64,000 nucleotides of DNA, taken from the NCBI RefSeq assembly GCF_022448905.1, contig NZ_JAKVCW010000017.1, positions 17,169 through 81,168 of the forward strand, in the 5' to 3' direction. Made by a program: the position numbers and the translations under genes. The notes beneath the pieces were generated by a model. That model was not told where the DNA came from, ran no database searches, and saw nothing but the letters and a program-made list of their open reading frames with translations. Each line of letters begins with the position of its first letter. Within the stretch, counting starts at the first letter, position 1. This DNA is from Shimia sp. (lineage in GTDB: Bacteria; Pseudomonadota; Alphaproteobacteria; Rhodobacterales; Rhodobacteraceae). Below, piece after piece: positions 16,304 through 23,697 of this stretch.

Positions 16304-17060
16304 GACACAGGTCCTCGGTGGTGGTTTGCCAATGGCGATGCGCTACTAGGTCTTTTGTGTAGGAAGCTTGTGGCTGAGACAGCAGGGCTTCAGTTGGACC
16401 AGTTTCCACAAGGCGCCCTTCCGCCATCACCGCGATGTGGCTGGCAAATTGGGCGGCCATGCCAAGGTCATGGGTCACCATCAAAACAGAGATGCCCTGT
16501 GCCTTCGAAATCTGGCGCACTTTTTCCAGAACCTGCGCGGCAATCAATGGGTCCAAGGCGGAGGTGGGCTCATCCAAAATCAACAGCTTGGGCTGTTCAA
16601 TCAACGCCATGGCGAGCAGCAGGCGTTGTTGCATGCCGCGGCTCCATTGATGTGGATAGCTTTCGTCAAGTGAAGGCAAGCCAAGTGAGGAGATCACTGC
16701 GTCTTGCTCGGCAACGCTTAACGGGGATTTTCGCTTGGCGACCTGTCGCCATTGCCAGCGGAGCCGTCGCAGGGGATCAAACCCATGCGCGGGGCTTTGG
16801 GGAACGAGGGCGATCCCTTTGCGATCCGGAGCATAGTGCGCGGTGCAATTCCAGTGTTGCCCATCAAAGGTGATATGTCCTGCCGATGGCCGAGCCGGTT
16901 TGCGCAGACCCATAATCAACCGCAGCAAAGTCGACTTACCCGCGCCAGAGCCACCAACAACGGCGAGCCAGTCACCTTCGTTAAGCGTGAGATTGATGTC
17001 GTGCAGGACTCCCTGCCTGCCAATCGCGGCAGACAGGGCATCAATTGTCAAAAGCGACAT
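16290..17060 (-). CDS. ABC transporter ATP-binding protein (NikD/DppD/CntD-like)
   Basis: First ATPase of the importer, 256 residues. I start it at the ATG at 17060, 4 nt after the binding-protein stop. A longer frame to 17096 would overlap the binding-protein gene and adds no conserved residues. Walker A GGSGAGKST, signature region WSRGMQQRLLLAMAL, Walker B KLLILDEPTSALD and H-loop MVTHDLGMAAQFA. Both ATPases are single-domain and likely form a heterodimer on the two permeases. Confidence 0.9.
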   Translation of the reverse strand: MSLLTIDALSAAIGRQGVLHDINLTLNEGDWLAVVGGSGAGKSTLLRLIMGLRKPARPSAGHITFDGQHWNCTAHYAPDRKGIALVPQSPAHGFDPLRRLRWQWRQVAKRKSPLSVAEQDAVISSLGLPSLDESYPHQWSRGMQQRLLLAMALIEQPKLLILDEPTSALDPLIAAQVLEKVRQISKAQGISVLMVTHDLGMAAQFASHIAVMAEGRLVETGPTEALLSQPQASYTKDLVAHRHWQTTTEDLCRAAE

Positions 17061-17064
17061 GGGT

Positions 17065-18630
17065 TTACTTGGCAATCGCCAACTCCGGTGAGGCAAAATA
17101 GGTCTCAGCCGGGTGGATTTGGTAGCCTTCCACCTTGCCGTTGCCCACAGACACCTGCGTTTTGTGGAACACGGGGATCACAGGCAGGTCACGGTTGATG
17201 ATCTCCTGCACTTCCGCGTAGATCGGCTGCCGTTCCTCTGTTGTGAACAGGCCACGGCCTTTTTCCAAGAGCGCGTCCAGCTCCGGGTTGGAGTAGCCGG
17301 ACACATTGTAGCTAGCGCCGGTTGCAACCAGCGTGCTTGGGAAATAGTCCGGGTCGCCTTGTGGTGCGGTGCCCCAGGCTTGCAGGTGCAGATCGATCTC
17401 ACCCGCTTTCAGCGCGTCGTTGTTTGCGCCGAATTCCCCCATTGCGATCTCTGCACCCAGGCCAATCTGCTGCAACAGTACTTGTGAGATTTCCAACGTT
17501 GGGCGCAGGGCCGCGCGCCCTTCATAGCTGCGCAGTTTCAGCACCACGTCTTTGCCGTCCAGTTCGCGAATGCCGTTGCCATCGGAGTCTGTGATACCCG
17601 CCGCATCCAACACTTCAGCCGCCTTCGTTGGGTCGTAAGGCAGAGACAGATCTGCGTTGGCCCATGACGCCATATTGGCAGGGAAAAGGGCGTTTGCCGG
17701 GGAGCCGCCCACGCCAACAAGGGCAGCGGCGACGATGGTTTCACGGTCCAGCCCAAGCGACACGGCTTCGCGCAACGCGGGGTTTGCCAATGGGCCATCG
17801 GTCATGTTGGGTTGGAAAAAGAACAAACGGGTTGTGGCGCCCGCAAACAATTGCCCTTCACCGCTTTCTTTCAATTTGGCGAAATCCGGCTCGGGATAGT
17901 TGGTGACCAGATCCACATCTCCGGCCTGGAGCGCCAGTGCGGCCACAGACGGATCAGAGATTGCGTCGATCTTCAATTTGTCCAATTTCGGCGCGCCGCC
18001 CCAGTAGTCGGCAAAGCCTTTCACCTCATAAGATTTCTCCGCCTCTGCCTTCACAAAGACAAACGGGCCCGTGCCGATCAAAGGCAGCGCGTCGGTGCCT
18101 TCTTTCATTACGGCGGCAGATGGCTCGGTCAGGGACCAAAGGAACGCGGAGTTCGGCTCTTTGGTGGTGAAGATTAGCGTTTTGTCGTCAGGTGTCTGAA
18201 TATCGGCGATGCCCAGAAGCTTGGACAGGCGCGGGTTGTGTGCCGCATGGCCTTCGACGTCCAGTTTGGCAAACGACTCTTTGACGGATTGTGCGGTCAC
18301 GGGAGTGCCATCATGGAACGTCACACCGTCACGCAAAGTGAGCTGCCATTCGTTCGGGGACAGGTTTTCATAAGACACAGCAAGTCGTGGCTGCATCGAC
18401 ATGTCATAGCCCAGACCAATCAGGGTTTCAGATACCCCTGCGCGATTGCTTAACCAACCGTTCTGGCGCGCGCGCGGGTCAGGAATGCTGCTTTTCGGGC
18501 CAAATGGCGCAGCAACAACCATGGTGTTTTCTGCTGCAAGCTGGGTGGCGGAAAGGGAGGCAATGGATGTGGCAATTGCTAATAGAGATACAGACAAAGA
18601 CCGGCCAAATTTCGGCGATACAATCGACAC
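17065..18630 (-). CDS. ABC transporter substrate-binding protein, peptide/nickel/metallophore type (SBP_bac_5)
   Basis: Periplasmic receptor of about 521 residues. No ATG is available. A GTG at 18630 sits 7 nt after AAGGGAA and opens a signal peptide (FGRSLSVSLLAIATSIASLS, then QLAAEN); a TTG at 18651 is the alternative. Family 5 landmarks: LSPNEWQLTLRDGVTFHDGT, ALPLIGTGPFVF, GLDRETIVAAALVGVGG and WGTAPQGDPDYF. The same family includes DppA, NikA and the metal-staphylopine receptor CntA, so ligand class is open. First gene of a six-gene minus-strand operon; a Zur-like palindrome lies about 47 nt before the start, which points to control by zinc. Confidence 0.9.
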   Translation of the reverse strand: MSIVSPKFGRSLSVSLLAIATSIASLSATQLAAENTMVVAAPFGPKSSIPDPRARQNGWLSNRAGVSETLIGLGYDMSMQPRLAVSYENLSPNEWQLTLRDGVTFHDGTPVTAQSVKESFAKLDVEGHAAHNPRLSKLLGIADIQTPDDKTLIFTTKEPNSAFLWSLTEPSAAVMKEGTDALPLIGTGPFVFVKAEAEKSYEVKGFADYWGGAPKLDKLKIDAISDPSVAALALQAGDVDLVTNYPEPDFAKLKESGEGQLFAGATTRLFFFQPNMTDGPLANPALREAVSLGLDRETIVAAALVGVGGSPANALFPANMASWANADLSLPYDPTKAAEVLDAAGITDSDGNGIRELDGKDVVLKLRSYEGRAALRPTLEISQVLLQQIGLGAEIAMGEFGANNDALKAGEIDLHLQAWGTAPQGDPDYFPSTLVATGASYNVSGYSNPELDALLEKGRGLFTTEERQPIYAEVQEIINRDLPVIPVFHKTQVSVGNGKVEGYQIHPAETYFASPELAIAK

Positions 18631-18676
18631 TATGGAGTTCCCTTGAACCAAGTTTATGATGAAACTCCCCTTATGA

Positions 18677-18694
18677 TAAATGTTATATCATATC
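18677..18694. promoter_or_regulatory. Zur-like box upstream of the metallophore-type ABC operon
   Basis: Read on the minus strand the site is GATATGATATAACATTTA. By my count it matches 15 of 18 positions of the alphaproteobacterial Zur palindrome as I remember it (GATATGTTATAACATATC). It is placed where it would block the promoter of the binding-protein gene. Consensus recalled from knowledge, not computed. Confidence 0.5.
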
Positions 18695-18843
18695 AATATT
18701 AATCCGACTGTTTGCGTAGGTTTTGTGCTGCACCACATCCTCCCTGGGTTTCTGGACTTTGAACTGGGAGATTGAACCGCCAGGCGAGTTCCCTCGCAAA
18801 CTATACGAATGCACGCCCTGTTCGTGCGCCAAACCGGCATATT

Positions 18844-18859
18844 CTAACCTTTGGGTTAG
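18844..18859. promoter_or_regulatory. Inverted repeat CTAACC-TTTG-GGTTAG, candidate operator of the alg cluster
   Basis: Perfect 6-bp arms around a 4-nt centre, about 95-110 nt before the alg44 start. A copy identical at 14 of 16 bases (CTAACCTTTGGTATAG on the minus strand) is found at 28627-28642, upstream of the periplasmic gene beside the LuxR-type regulator. The recurrence in two functionally plausible promoters suggests a shared regulator. Confidence 0.5.
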
Positions 18860-18954
18860 TTGATTTCTCTTTAGATCGCCGTTCCATACAGCCGCGCGGG
18901 CCTCAGGCTGCGCCCTTGTTCCTAGTTTGATGTCGAACATCTCATGAGGTCGCT

Positions 18955-20379
18955 GTGAAAATTCGCCATCAACCCGCTGGCTCTGACATGAGCTGGACCG
19001 TGCAAGCGCCGCTGACGTTTGAAACGCCAGCAGGAGAGGCTGTGCGGATTGAGGCGTGGTCGCTGGCAGGGCTGCACTGGCCTGAAGGCGCTGGGGACTG
19101 TCCTCAGACGGGCGTGCTGAGTGTGCCATTCCAAGGTGTGGATGTGCGCTTTCCGGTGCGGCTTACCCAACCAAACGACGCCGGTCTGGTAGAATTTGAA
19201 GGCCTCAGCGGACGGCAGCGCGAGACGCTGGCATTGTTTTACCGCGCGCTCCTGTCCGGCCAGATGGCCAGCAGTGGGGATGTCATCACCAGCTTGGACA
19301 CGCCTGTCGACCTGGTTCCGATGAGTGAGACAGATGAAGAGAAAGAAGCCAGCATTAGGGGGCGCTGGCCCACACCAATCCGCGTGGCTCTGCATGTTTT
19401 GATCTATAGCGTGATCGCCCTGACCGTCGCCACCATTCTTGGTGCGTCCGTATTCAACAGCGTAACCCGCATCAATGTGCAACATGGGCGGGTGGTCGCG
19501 CCAATTGCAGAGCACCTGCCTGCCAGCGAAGGGTACGTGAAGTCGATTTCCGTGGAACCGGGCGAGGCTGTCGTTGCGGGGCAGGTTCTTGTGCGCCTGA
19601 AAGACCCTCAAGCGGAAGGCAAATTGGATTTGGCGCGGGCGAAGCTGGCGCAGGAACAAAACGAACTGCTCCAAATCAACGAAACACTGGAGGCGTTGAT
19701 GGCCTATCACACGGTTGCGGCACCGAAGGTGCGGGCGGCGGTAGTGGGGCAGGCCTATGCGCGGTTTGTTGGGGATCGTGGCTTTGACACTTTGTGGGAC
19801 CGCTGGCAGGCGATGTTGGGGAAAAACCCGCAGGCCGCCATTGCGCTGGACCCGTTTGAGTTTGCTGTGACCCGCCTGCAAGAAGTAGAGGCCGCGCAAT
19901 TGGCGAAAGTGCGCGGTTTGCGGGCAACGCGGGATGCGCACAAAGCTGCGATCTCGCTGAGCCACGTACGTGCGCCCTCCGATGGCGTGGTGCATGAAGT
20001 TCTGGTGCGTAAGGGGCAGCCCTATGACCATGATGACATGGCTGTGGTGTTTGAGGGCGATACACCGCGCGTGGCGCAAGGCTGGGTCAGCGAGCGCTTT
20101 GCCGAAACGATCTTTGTCGGCATGCCCGCCAGCATTGGGATCAACACCATGGGGCAAAAACAGACGCTGCCGGGCGTGGTGACGGATGTTCAGGCCGGTG
20201 CGGACCCGCGGCGTCCTGGGGAGTTTGGCATCATCGTCACCGTCACGCCGCGAGATCTGAGTGCGGCGGATACCAAAGTGGCCTTGCGCCGCGATGCGCC
20301 GGTCAACCTTGAGGTGCGACGTCCCTGGGCGCAGCGGGTGATTGAGCGCGTCAAAACGCTGTGGCCGTCCGATGTATGA
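18955..20379 (+). CDS. alg44: Alg44-like protein: degenerate PilZ domain, one membrane helix, HlyD-type periplasmic domain
   Basis: Component of an alginate-type polymerase complex in the inner membrane, 474 residues, starting with GTG at 18955 after GAGG. Residues about 1-110 resemble a cytoplasmic PilZ domain. A membrane helix follows near 140-165 (LHVLIYSVIALTVATILGA), then a membrane-fusion (HlyD/MFP) part with the paired lipoyl-like halves (VEPGEAVVAGQVLVRL; ISLSHVRAPSDGVVHEV). This order is that of Alg44. The PilZ c-di-GMP motifs are not intact: no RxxxR pair is visible and the (D/N)xSxxG motif reads AWSLAG. It overlaps the alg8-like gene by 8 nt. Pairing with Alg8, AlgA and AlgD homologues supports the name. 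Confidence 0.8.
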   Translation: MKIRHQPAGSDMSWTVQAPLTFETPAGEAVRIEAWSLAGLHWPEGAGDCPQTGVLSVPFQGVDVRFPVRLTQPNDAGLVEFEGLSGRQRETLALFYRALLSGQMASSGDVITSLDTPVDLVPMSETDEEKEASIRGRWPTPIRVALHVLIYSVIALTVATILGASVFNSVTRINVQHGRVVAPIAEHLPASEGYVKSISVEPGEAVVAGQVLVRLKDPQAEGKLDLARAKLAQEQNELLQINETLEALMAYHTVAAPKVRAAVVGQAYARFVGDRGFDTLWDRWQAMLGKNPQAAIALDPFEFAVTRLQEVEAAQLAKVRGLRATRDAHKAAISLSHVRAPSDGVVHEVLVRKGQPYDHDDMAVVFEGDTPRVAQGWVSERFAETIFVGMPASIGINTMGQKQTLPGVVTDVQAGADPRRPGEFGIIVTVTPRDLSAADTKVALRRDAPVNLEVRRPWAQRVIERVKTLWPSDV

Positions 20380-21958
20380 GCCAGAGTCCGAATATGCCTT
20401 TGACAAAGACCTAACAACGCGGTTGCGGGATTCGCAGACGCCGATCAAACCTTATTGGGCGCGCTGGACCTTTCCGCATCTAATAGCCTTGATGGTGGTG
20501 ATAAAGGCGCTCTATTGGCTGCTGGCCAATGTGCCCAACCGGTTCCTTGATCCCAATGCAGGCCATATCACGGTGGTGCTTGGCACTTTGGGTTTGTGGC
20601 GGTTTGGCTGGTGGTTCACTCATTCCATCCGCGCGATGATCTACGCCCGGTGCAAATGGCCGGGTATGCGCCGGGAGGCGGATGCGCTTTGGGAGGCAGG
20701 CTGGCGGCCCAAACGGCTGCATATCCAAATGACCACCTACTATGAGGAGCCCTCGATCACAAAACGGGTGATCGGGTCCATTCTGGGCCAAATCCGGCGT
20801 GAGCTCATACCCACCACGCTCTATATCGGCACCGGTAGCGCCTATGACGAAATGATCATCCGGGAGTTTGTCGAGACCTACGCGCAAGACATACCCGACG
20901 ATCTCGCCGAACTGGTGTTTATCCGTCAAAACCAACCGGGCAAGCGCATGGCCATCGGCCTGATCCTGCGCGCAATCAGCCGCACGGCGGCCGATCCTGA
21001 GGAGCTGGTGATCTTCATGGATGGGGATGCTTTGTTTGGCGACGAGGTGCTCAAGAAAACCCTTTCGATGTTTGCCTATGATCCCGAGTTGCAGGCGCTG
21101 ACCACCGACGAAGAGGTCATTTGCTACGGGCCGCAGTGGATCGCCAAGTGGCTCGACATGCGTTTTGCCCAACGGAGGCTGGCAATGCAGAGCCACGCCT
21201 TGTCCAACCGTGTTCTCACATTGACCGGCCGCACGAGCGTGTTTCGCGCCCGCCACATCGTGGACCCGAAGTTCATCCGCGCCATTGAGGCCGATCACCT
21301 GAACCACTGGCTCTGGGGTCGGTTCCGTTTCTTGTCTGGGGATGACAAATCAACCTGGTACCGCTTGCTGAGTGTGGGGGCGAAGATGACCTATGTGCCG
21401 GATGCAACGGTCTACACCATTGAGGTGATCAAAGAGAACGGGCTGATGCGGATGATCCAGAACTTCCGCCGCTGGTCTGGCAACATGTTGCGCAATGGCA
21501 GTCGTGCCATTGCGTTGGGCCCACGCCGGATGCCGTTCTTCATCTGGTGGTGTGTGGTGGACCAACGCATCGCCATGTGGACCATGATGGTCAGTCCGGT
21601 CATGGCGGTTTTGGGCAGTATGGTGGCCCCCGGATATTTCTGGAACTGCCTGATTTGGGTGTTGTTTTCCCGCGTGGTGCTGTGCTTGTTTCTGATGGGA
21701 TACAGTCGCCGCGCGGACATGACTTGGCCGTTTATTCTCTATCTGAATCAGGTGATTAACGCGTCGGTGAAGATTTACATGATCTTTCACCTGTCCAAAC
21801 AGAAATGGTCCAATCGCGGCAATCAAAGCGCGGGAGAAGGCACGAGTATGCTGGATCGTTTGCGCAATGGATTCGCGCTGTTCCAATTGGTCACAGCCAC
21901 GTCCGCCTTTCTCACCCTGTTGATGCTCTATGTCGGGCTGATCGACCTGCCCCTTTGA
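20372..21958 (+). CDS. alg8: Alg8-like family 2 glycosyltransferase (mannuronan synthase type)
   Basis: Membrane-embedded processive GT2 enzyme, 528 residues, expected to polymerise GDP-mannuronate. The ATG at 20372 overlaps the alg44 stop; a TTG at 20342 is unlikely. Membrane helices occur near residues 30-85 and again in the last third (four or more). The cytosolic GT2 core has the acidic motif FMDGDALFGDEV (DxD-like), the acceptor-region LSGDDKSTWY and a terminal FRRWSGNMLRN, corresponding to the (Q/R)xxRW motif of processive synthases. With Alg44 it should form the polymerase/copolymerase pair. A cellulose or hyaluronan synthase identity is less likely given the AlgA and AlgD genes that follow. 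Confidence 0.82.
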   Translation: MYEPESEYAFDKDLTTRLRDSQTPIKPYWARWTFPHLIALMVVIKALYWLLANVPNRFLDPNAGHITVVLGTLGLWRFGWWFTHSIRAMIYARCKWPGMRREADALWEAGWRPKRLHIQMTTYYEEPSITKRVIGSILGQIRRELIPTTLYIGTGSAYDEMIIREFVETYAQDIPDDLAELVFIRQNQPGKRMAIGLILRAISRTAADPEELVIFMDGDALFGDEVLKKTLSMFAYDPELQALTTDEEVICYGPQWIAKWLDMRFAQRRLAMQSHALSNRVLTLTGRTSVFRARHIVDPKFIRAIEADHLNHWLWGRFRFLSGDDKSTWYRLLSVGAKMTYVPDATVYTIEVIKENGLMRMIQNFRRWSGNMLRNGSRAIALGPRRMPFFIWWCVVDQRIAMWTMMVSPVMAVLGSMVAPGYFWNCLIWVLFSRVVLCLFLMGYSRRADMTWPFILYLNQVINASVKIYMIFHLSKQKWSNRGNQSAGEGTSMLDRLRNGFALFQLVTATSAFLTLLMLYVGLIDLPL

Positions 21959-22060
21959 GGCACACCTATCCTTTTGCGCATCCGCATACCCCTCCGACAT
22001 TCCAACTGGCGTCCTTCGCACAGCTAGATTGTTCTCAACACACAACAAAAGGATGTATTC

Positions 22061-23476
22061 ATGATCACGCCTGTCATTCTCGCCGGAGGCTCCGGTACCC
22101 GTCTGTGGCCTGTATCGCGCAAGAGTTTCCCAAAGCAGTTTGCCAATCTGCTTGATGGTCCAAGCCTGTTTCAACGCACAGTCGACAGGGTGATGGCTCC
22201 TGGATTTGCCGAGCCCACGGTGATCACCGGTGAGGATTACCGCTTCATTGCGCAGAAGCAGATGACGGAGATGCAAGCCATCTGCGGTGCACTGATTGTG
22301 GAGCCGGAGGGGCGCAACACCGCACCGGCCGTTTTGACAGCCGCGTTGGTACACAAGGACACGCCGGACAAGGTATTGCTTGTGGTGCCCAGCGACCATC
22401 AGATTACTGACGACCGCACTTTTCGCCAGGTGATTGCAAAGGCGGCGCGGGTGGCAGAGAAAGGTTTGATCGTGACCTTGGGTATCAAACCGGATCACGC
22501 CGCTACAGGCTTTGGGTATCTGCGTGTCGAGGGTGGTAATGATGACGCGCTCATGATCTCTCAGTTTGCGGAAAAACCGGACGCTGACACCGCCGCCGCA
22601 ATGCTGGAGGAGGGCAACTGGCTGTGGAATGCGGGCATGTTCTTGTTCCGCGTCGATACGGCTCTGAAGGCTTTCGAAACCCATGCGCCAGATTTGATTG
22701 GCCCGACGGAGGCGGCGTTGGCGCTGGGTGCGGAAGATTTCGGGTTCACCCGTCTGAACGCCGAAGCCTACAAACGTTGCGCGGATATCTCCTTTGATCA
22801 TGCGATTATGGAAAATATCCAGGAATGTGCAGCCCTGCCGCTCACCTGCGGCTGGTCGGATCTGGGCAGCTGGCAAGCGCTCAAGGACATTGGCGCGCCA
22901 AACAGCCAAGACACGGTGACGGCTGGTAATGCCACCGCAATTGACTGTGAAGGCAGCTTGCTGAAGTCCGAAAACCCGGATGTGAAGCTTGTGGGGTTGG
23001 GCCTCAAAAACGTCATGGCCGTGGCCACCGATGATGGCATCCTGATCGCCGACCGGTCTGAAAGTGCCAATGTCGGCCAAGTGGTGGAAACGCTGCGCGC
23101 CGAAGGGGTCCCGCAAGCTGATGGGTTCAAACGCTGCTACCGCCCATGGGGGTACTACGAAACGCTGTCTCTCGGCCCGAGGTTCCAAGTGAAATGCCTC
23201 ATGGTGGAGCCGGGCGCCAAGCTGTCCCTGCAAAGTCATGTGCATCGCGCAGAGCACTGGGTAGTGGTCAGTGGCTCGGCAAAAGTGACGGTGAATGACG
23301 ACGTCAAACTGCTGACGGAAAACGAGAGCACCTACATCCCATTGGGCGCCGTGCACCGGCTCGAAAACCCCGGAAAGCTGCCGCTGCATCTGATTGAGGT
23401 CCAGTCTGGTTGCTACCTCGGTGAAGACGACATCATTCGCTACGAAGACATCTATCACCGCGAAGAACTGGCCTGA
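22061..23476 (+). CDS. algA: Mannose-1-phosphate guanylyltransferase / mannose-6-phosphate isomerase (AlgA/ManC type)
   Basis: Bifunctional type II enzyme, 471 residues, that makes mannose 6-phosphate from fructose 6-phosphate and GDP-mannose from mannose 1-phosphate. The N-terminal nucleotidyltransferase domain has GGSGTRLWPVSRKSFPKQF, the pyrophosphorylase signature, and FAEKPD for sugar binding; CGWSDLGSW is also conserved. The C-terminal cupin isomerase domain has RPWGYYE and the metal-binding QSHVHRAEHW. GDP-mannose is the precursor that AlgD oxidises, so the gene fits the alginate-type cluster. It is separated from alg8 by about 100 nt and is followed by a strong terminator. Confidence 0.93.
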   Translation: MITPVILAGGSGTRLWPVSRKSFPKQFANLLDGPSLFQRTVDRVMAPGFAEPTVITGEDYRFIAQKQMTEMQAICGALIVEPEGRNTAPAVLTAALVHKDTPDKVLLVVPSDHQITDDRTFRQVIAKAARVAEKGLIVTLGIKPDHAATGFGYLRVEGGNDDALMISQFAEKPDADTAAAMLEEGNWLWNAGMFLFRVDTALKAFETHAPDLIGPTEAALALGAEDFGFTRLNAEAYKRCADISFDHAIMENIQECAALPLTCGWSDLGSWQALKDIGAPNSQDTVTAGNATAIDCEGSLLKSENPDVKLVGLGLKNVMAVATDDGILIADRSESANVGQVVETLRAEGVPQADGFKRCYRPWGYYETLSLGPRFQVKCLMVEPGAKLSLQSHVHRAEHWVVVSGSAKVTVNDDVKLLTENESTYIPLGAVHRLENPGKLPLHLIEVQSGCYLGEDDIIRYEDIYHREELA

Positions 23477-23532
23477 TCCTTTCCCCCGGATCGTTCGCCG
23501 CTTTATAGCCCACCCAGCTTGGCGAACGCGGC

Positions 23533-23570
23533 AAACCTGCATGGAACTCCATGCAGGTTTTGTTGTTTTG
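23533..23570 (+). terminator. Rho-independent terminator after algA
   Basis: Perfect 12-bp stem AAACCTGCATGG (23533-23544) / CCATGCAGGTTT (23549-23560), tetraloop AACT, followed by TTGTTGTTTT. It ends the alg44-alg8-algA transcript, so algD and the RTX gene need their own promoter in 23571-23697. Confidence 0.9.
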
Positions 23571-23697
23571 AAGGCTCCCAAAAGGGGGACACTCGAAAGG
23601 ATAGTGGGCTGACCCTCGGGGCGTTCAGGCTGACCTAATTCCAGAAAATTTGATGAAAAAAATCCTCTAAGATGACTTCAAGAAGGAGTTCGACATT

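Larger units (their letters stand above)
18631..18954. other. Divergent intergenic region between the ABC operon and alg44
   Basis: About 320 bp with no gene. The left part is A+T-rich and holds the Zur-like box. The right part holds the 16-bp inverted repeat at 18844-18859 and the GAGG ribosome binding site (18946-18949) of alg44. Promoters for both directions must lie here. Confidence 0.6.

Noticed and set aside
16290..17096. Longer start for the first ATPase of the metallophore-type importer
   Set aside because: The 12 extra residues overlap the end of the binding-protein gene and are not family-like; the ATG at 17060 fits better.
12823..18630. Nickel importer feeding urease beside the urea transporter
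   Set aside because: Family allows it, but there is no urease gene in the window and the Zur-like box plus EamA gene fit zinc-metallophore use better. Kept only as an alternative.
18922..20448. Open frame of about 500 codons opposite alg44
   Set aside because: Antisense shadow; composition is not protein-like (many His/Arg/Gln runs).
21350..23581. Open frame of about 740 codons on the minus strand opposite alg8 and algA
   Set aside because: Antisense shadow of two well-supported genes; no motifs and no ribosome binding site.
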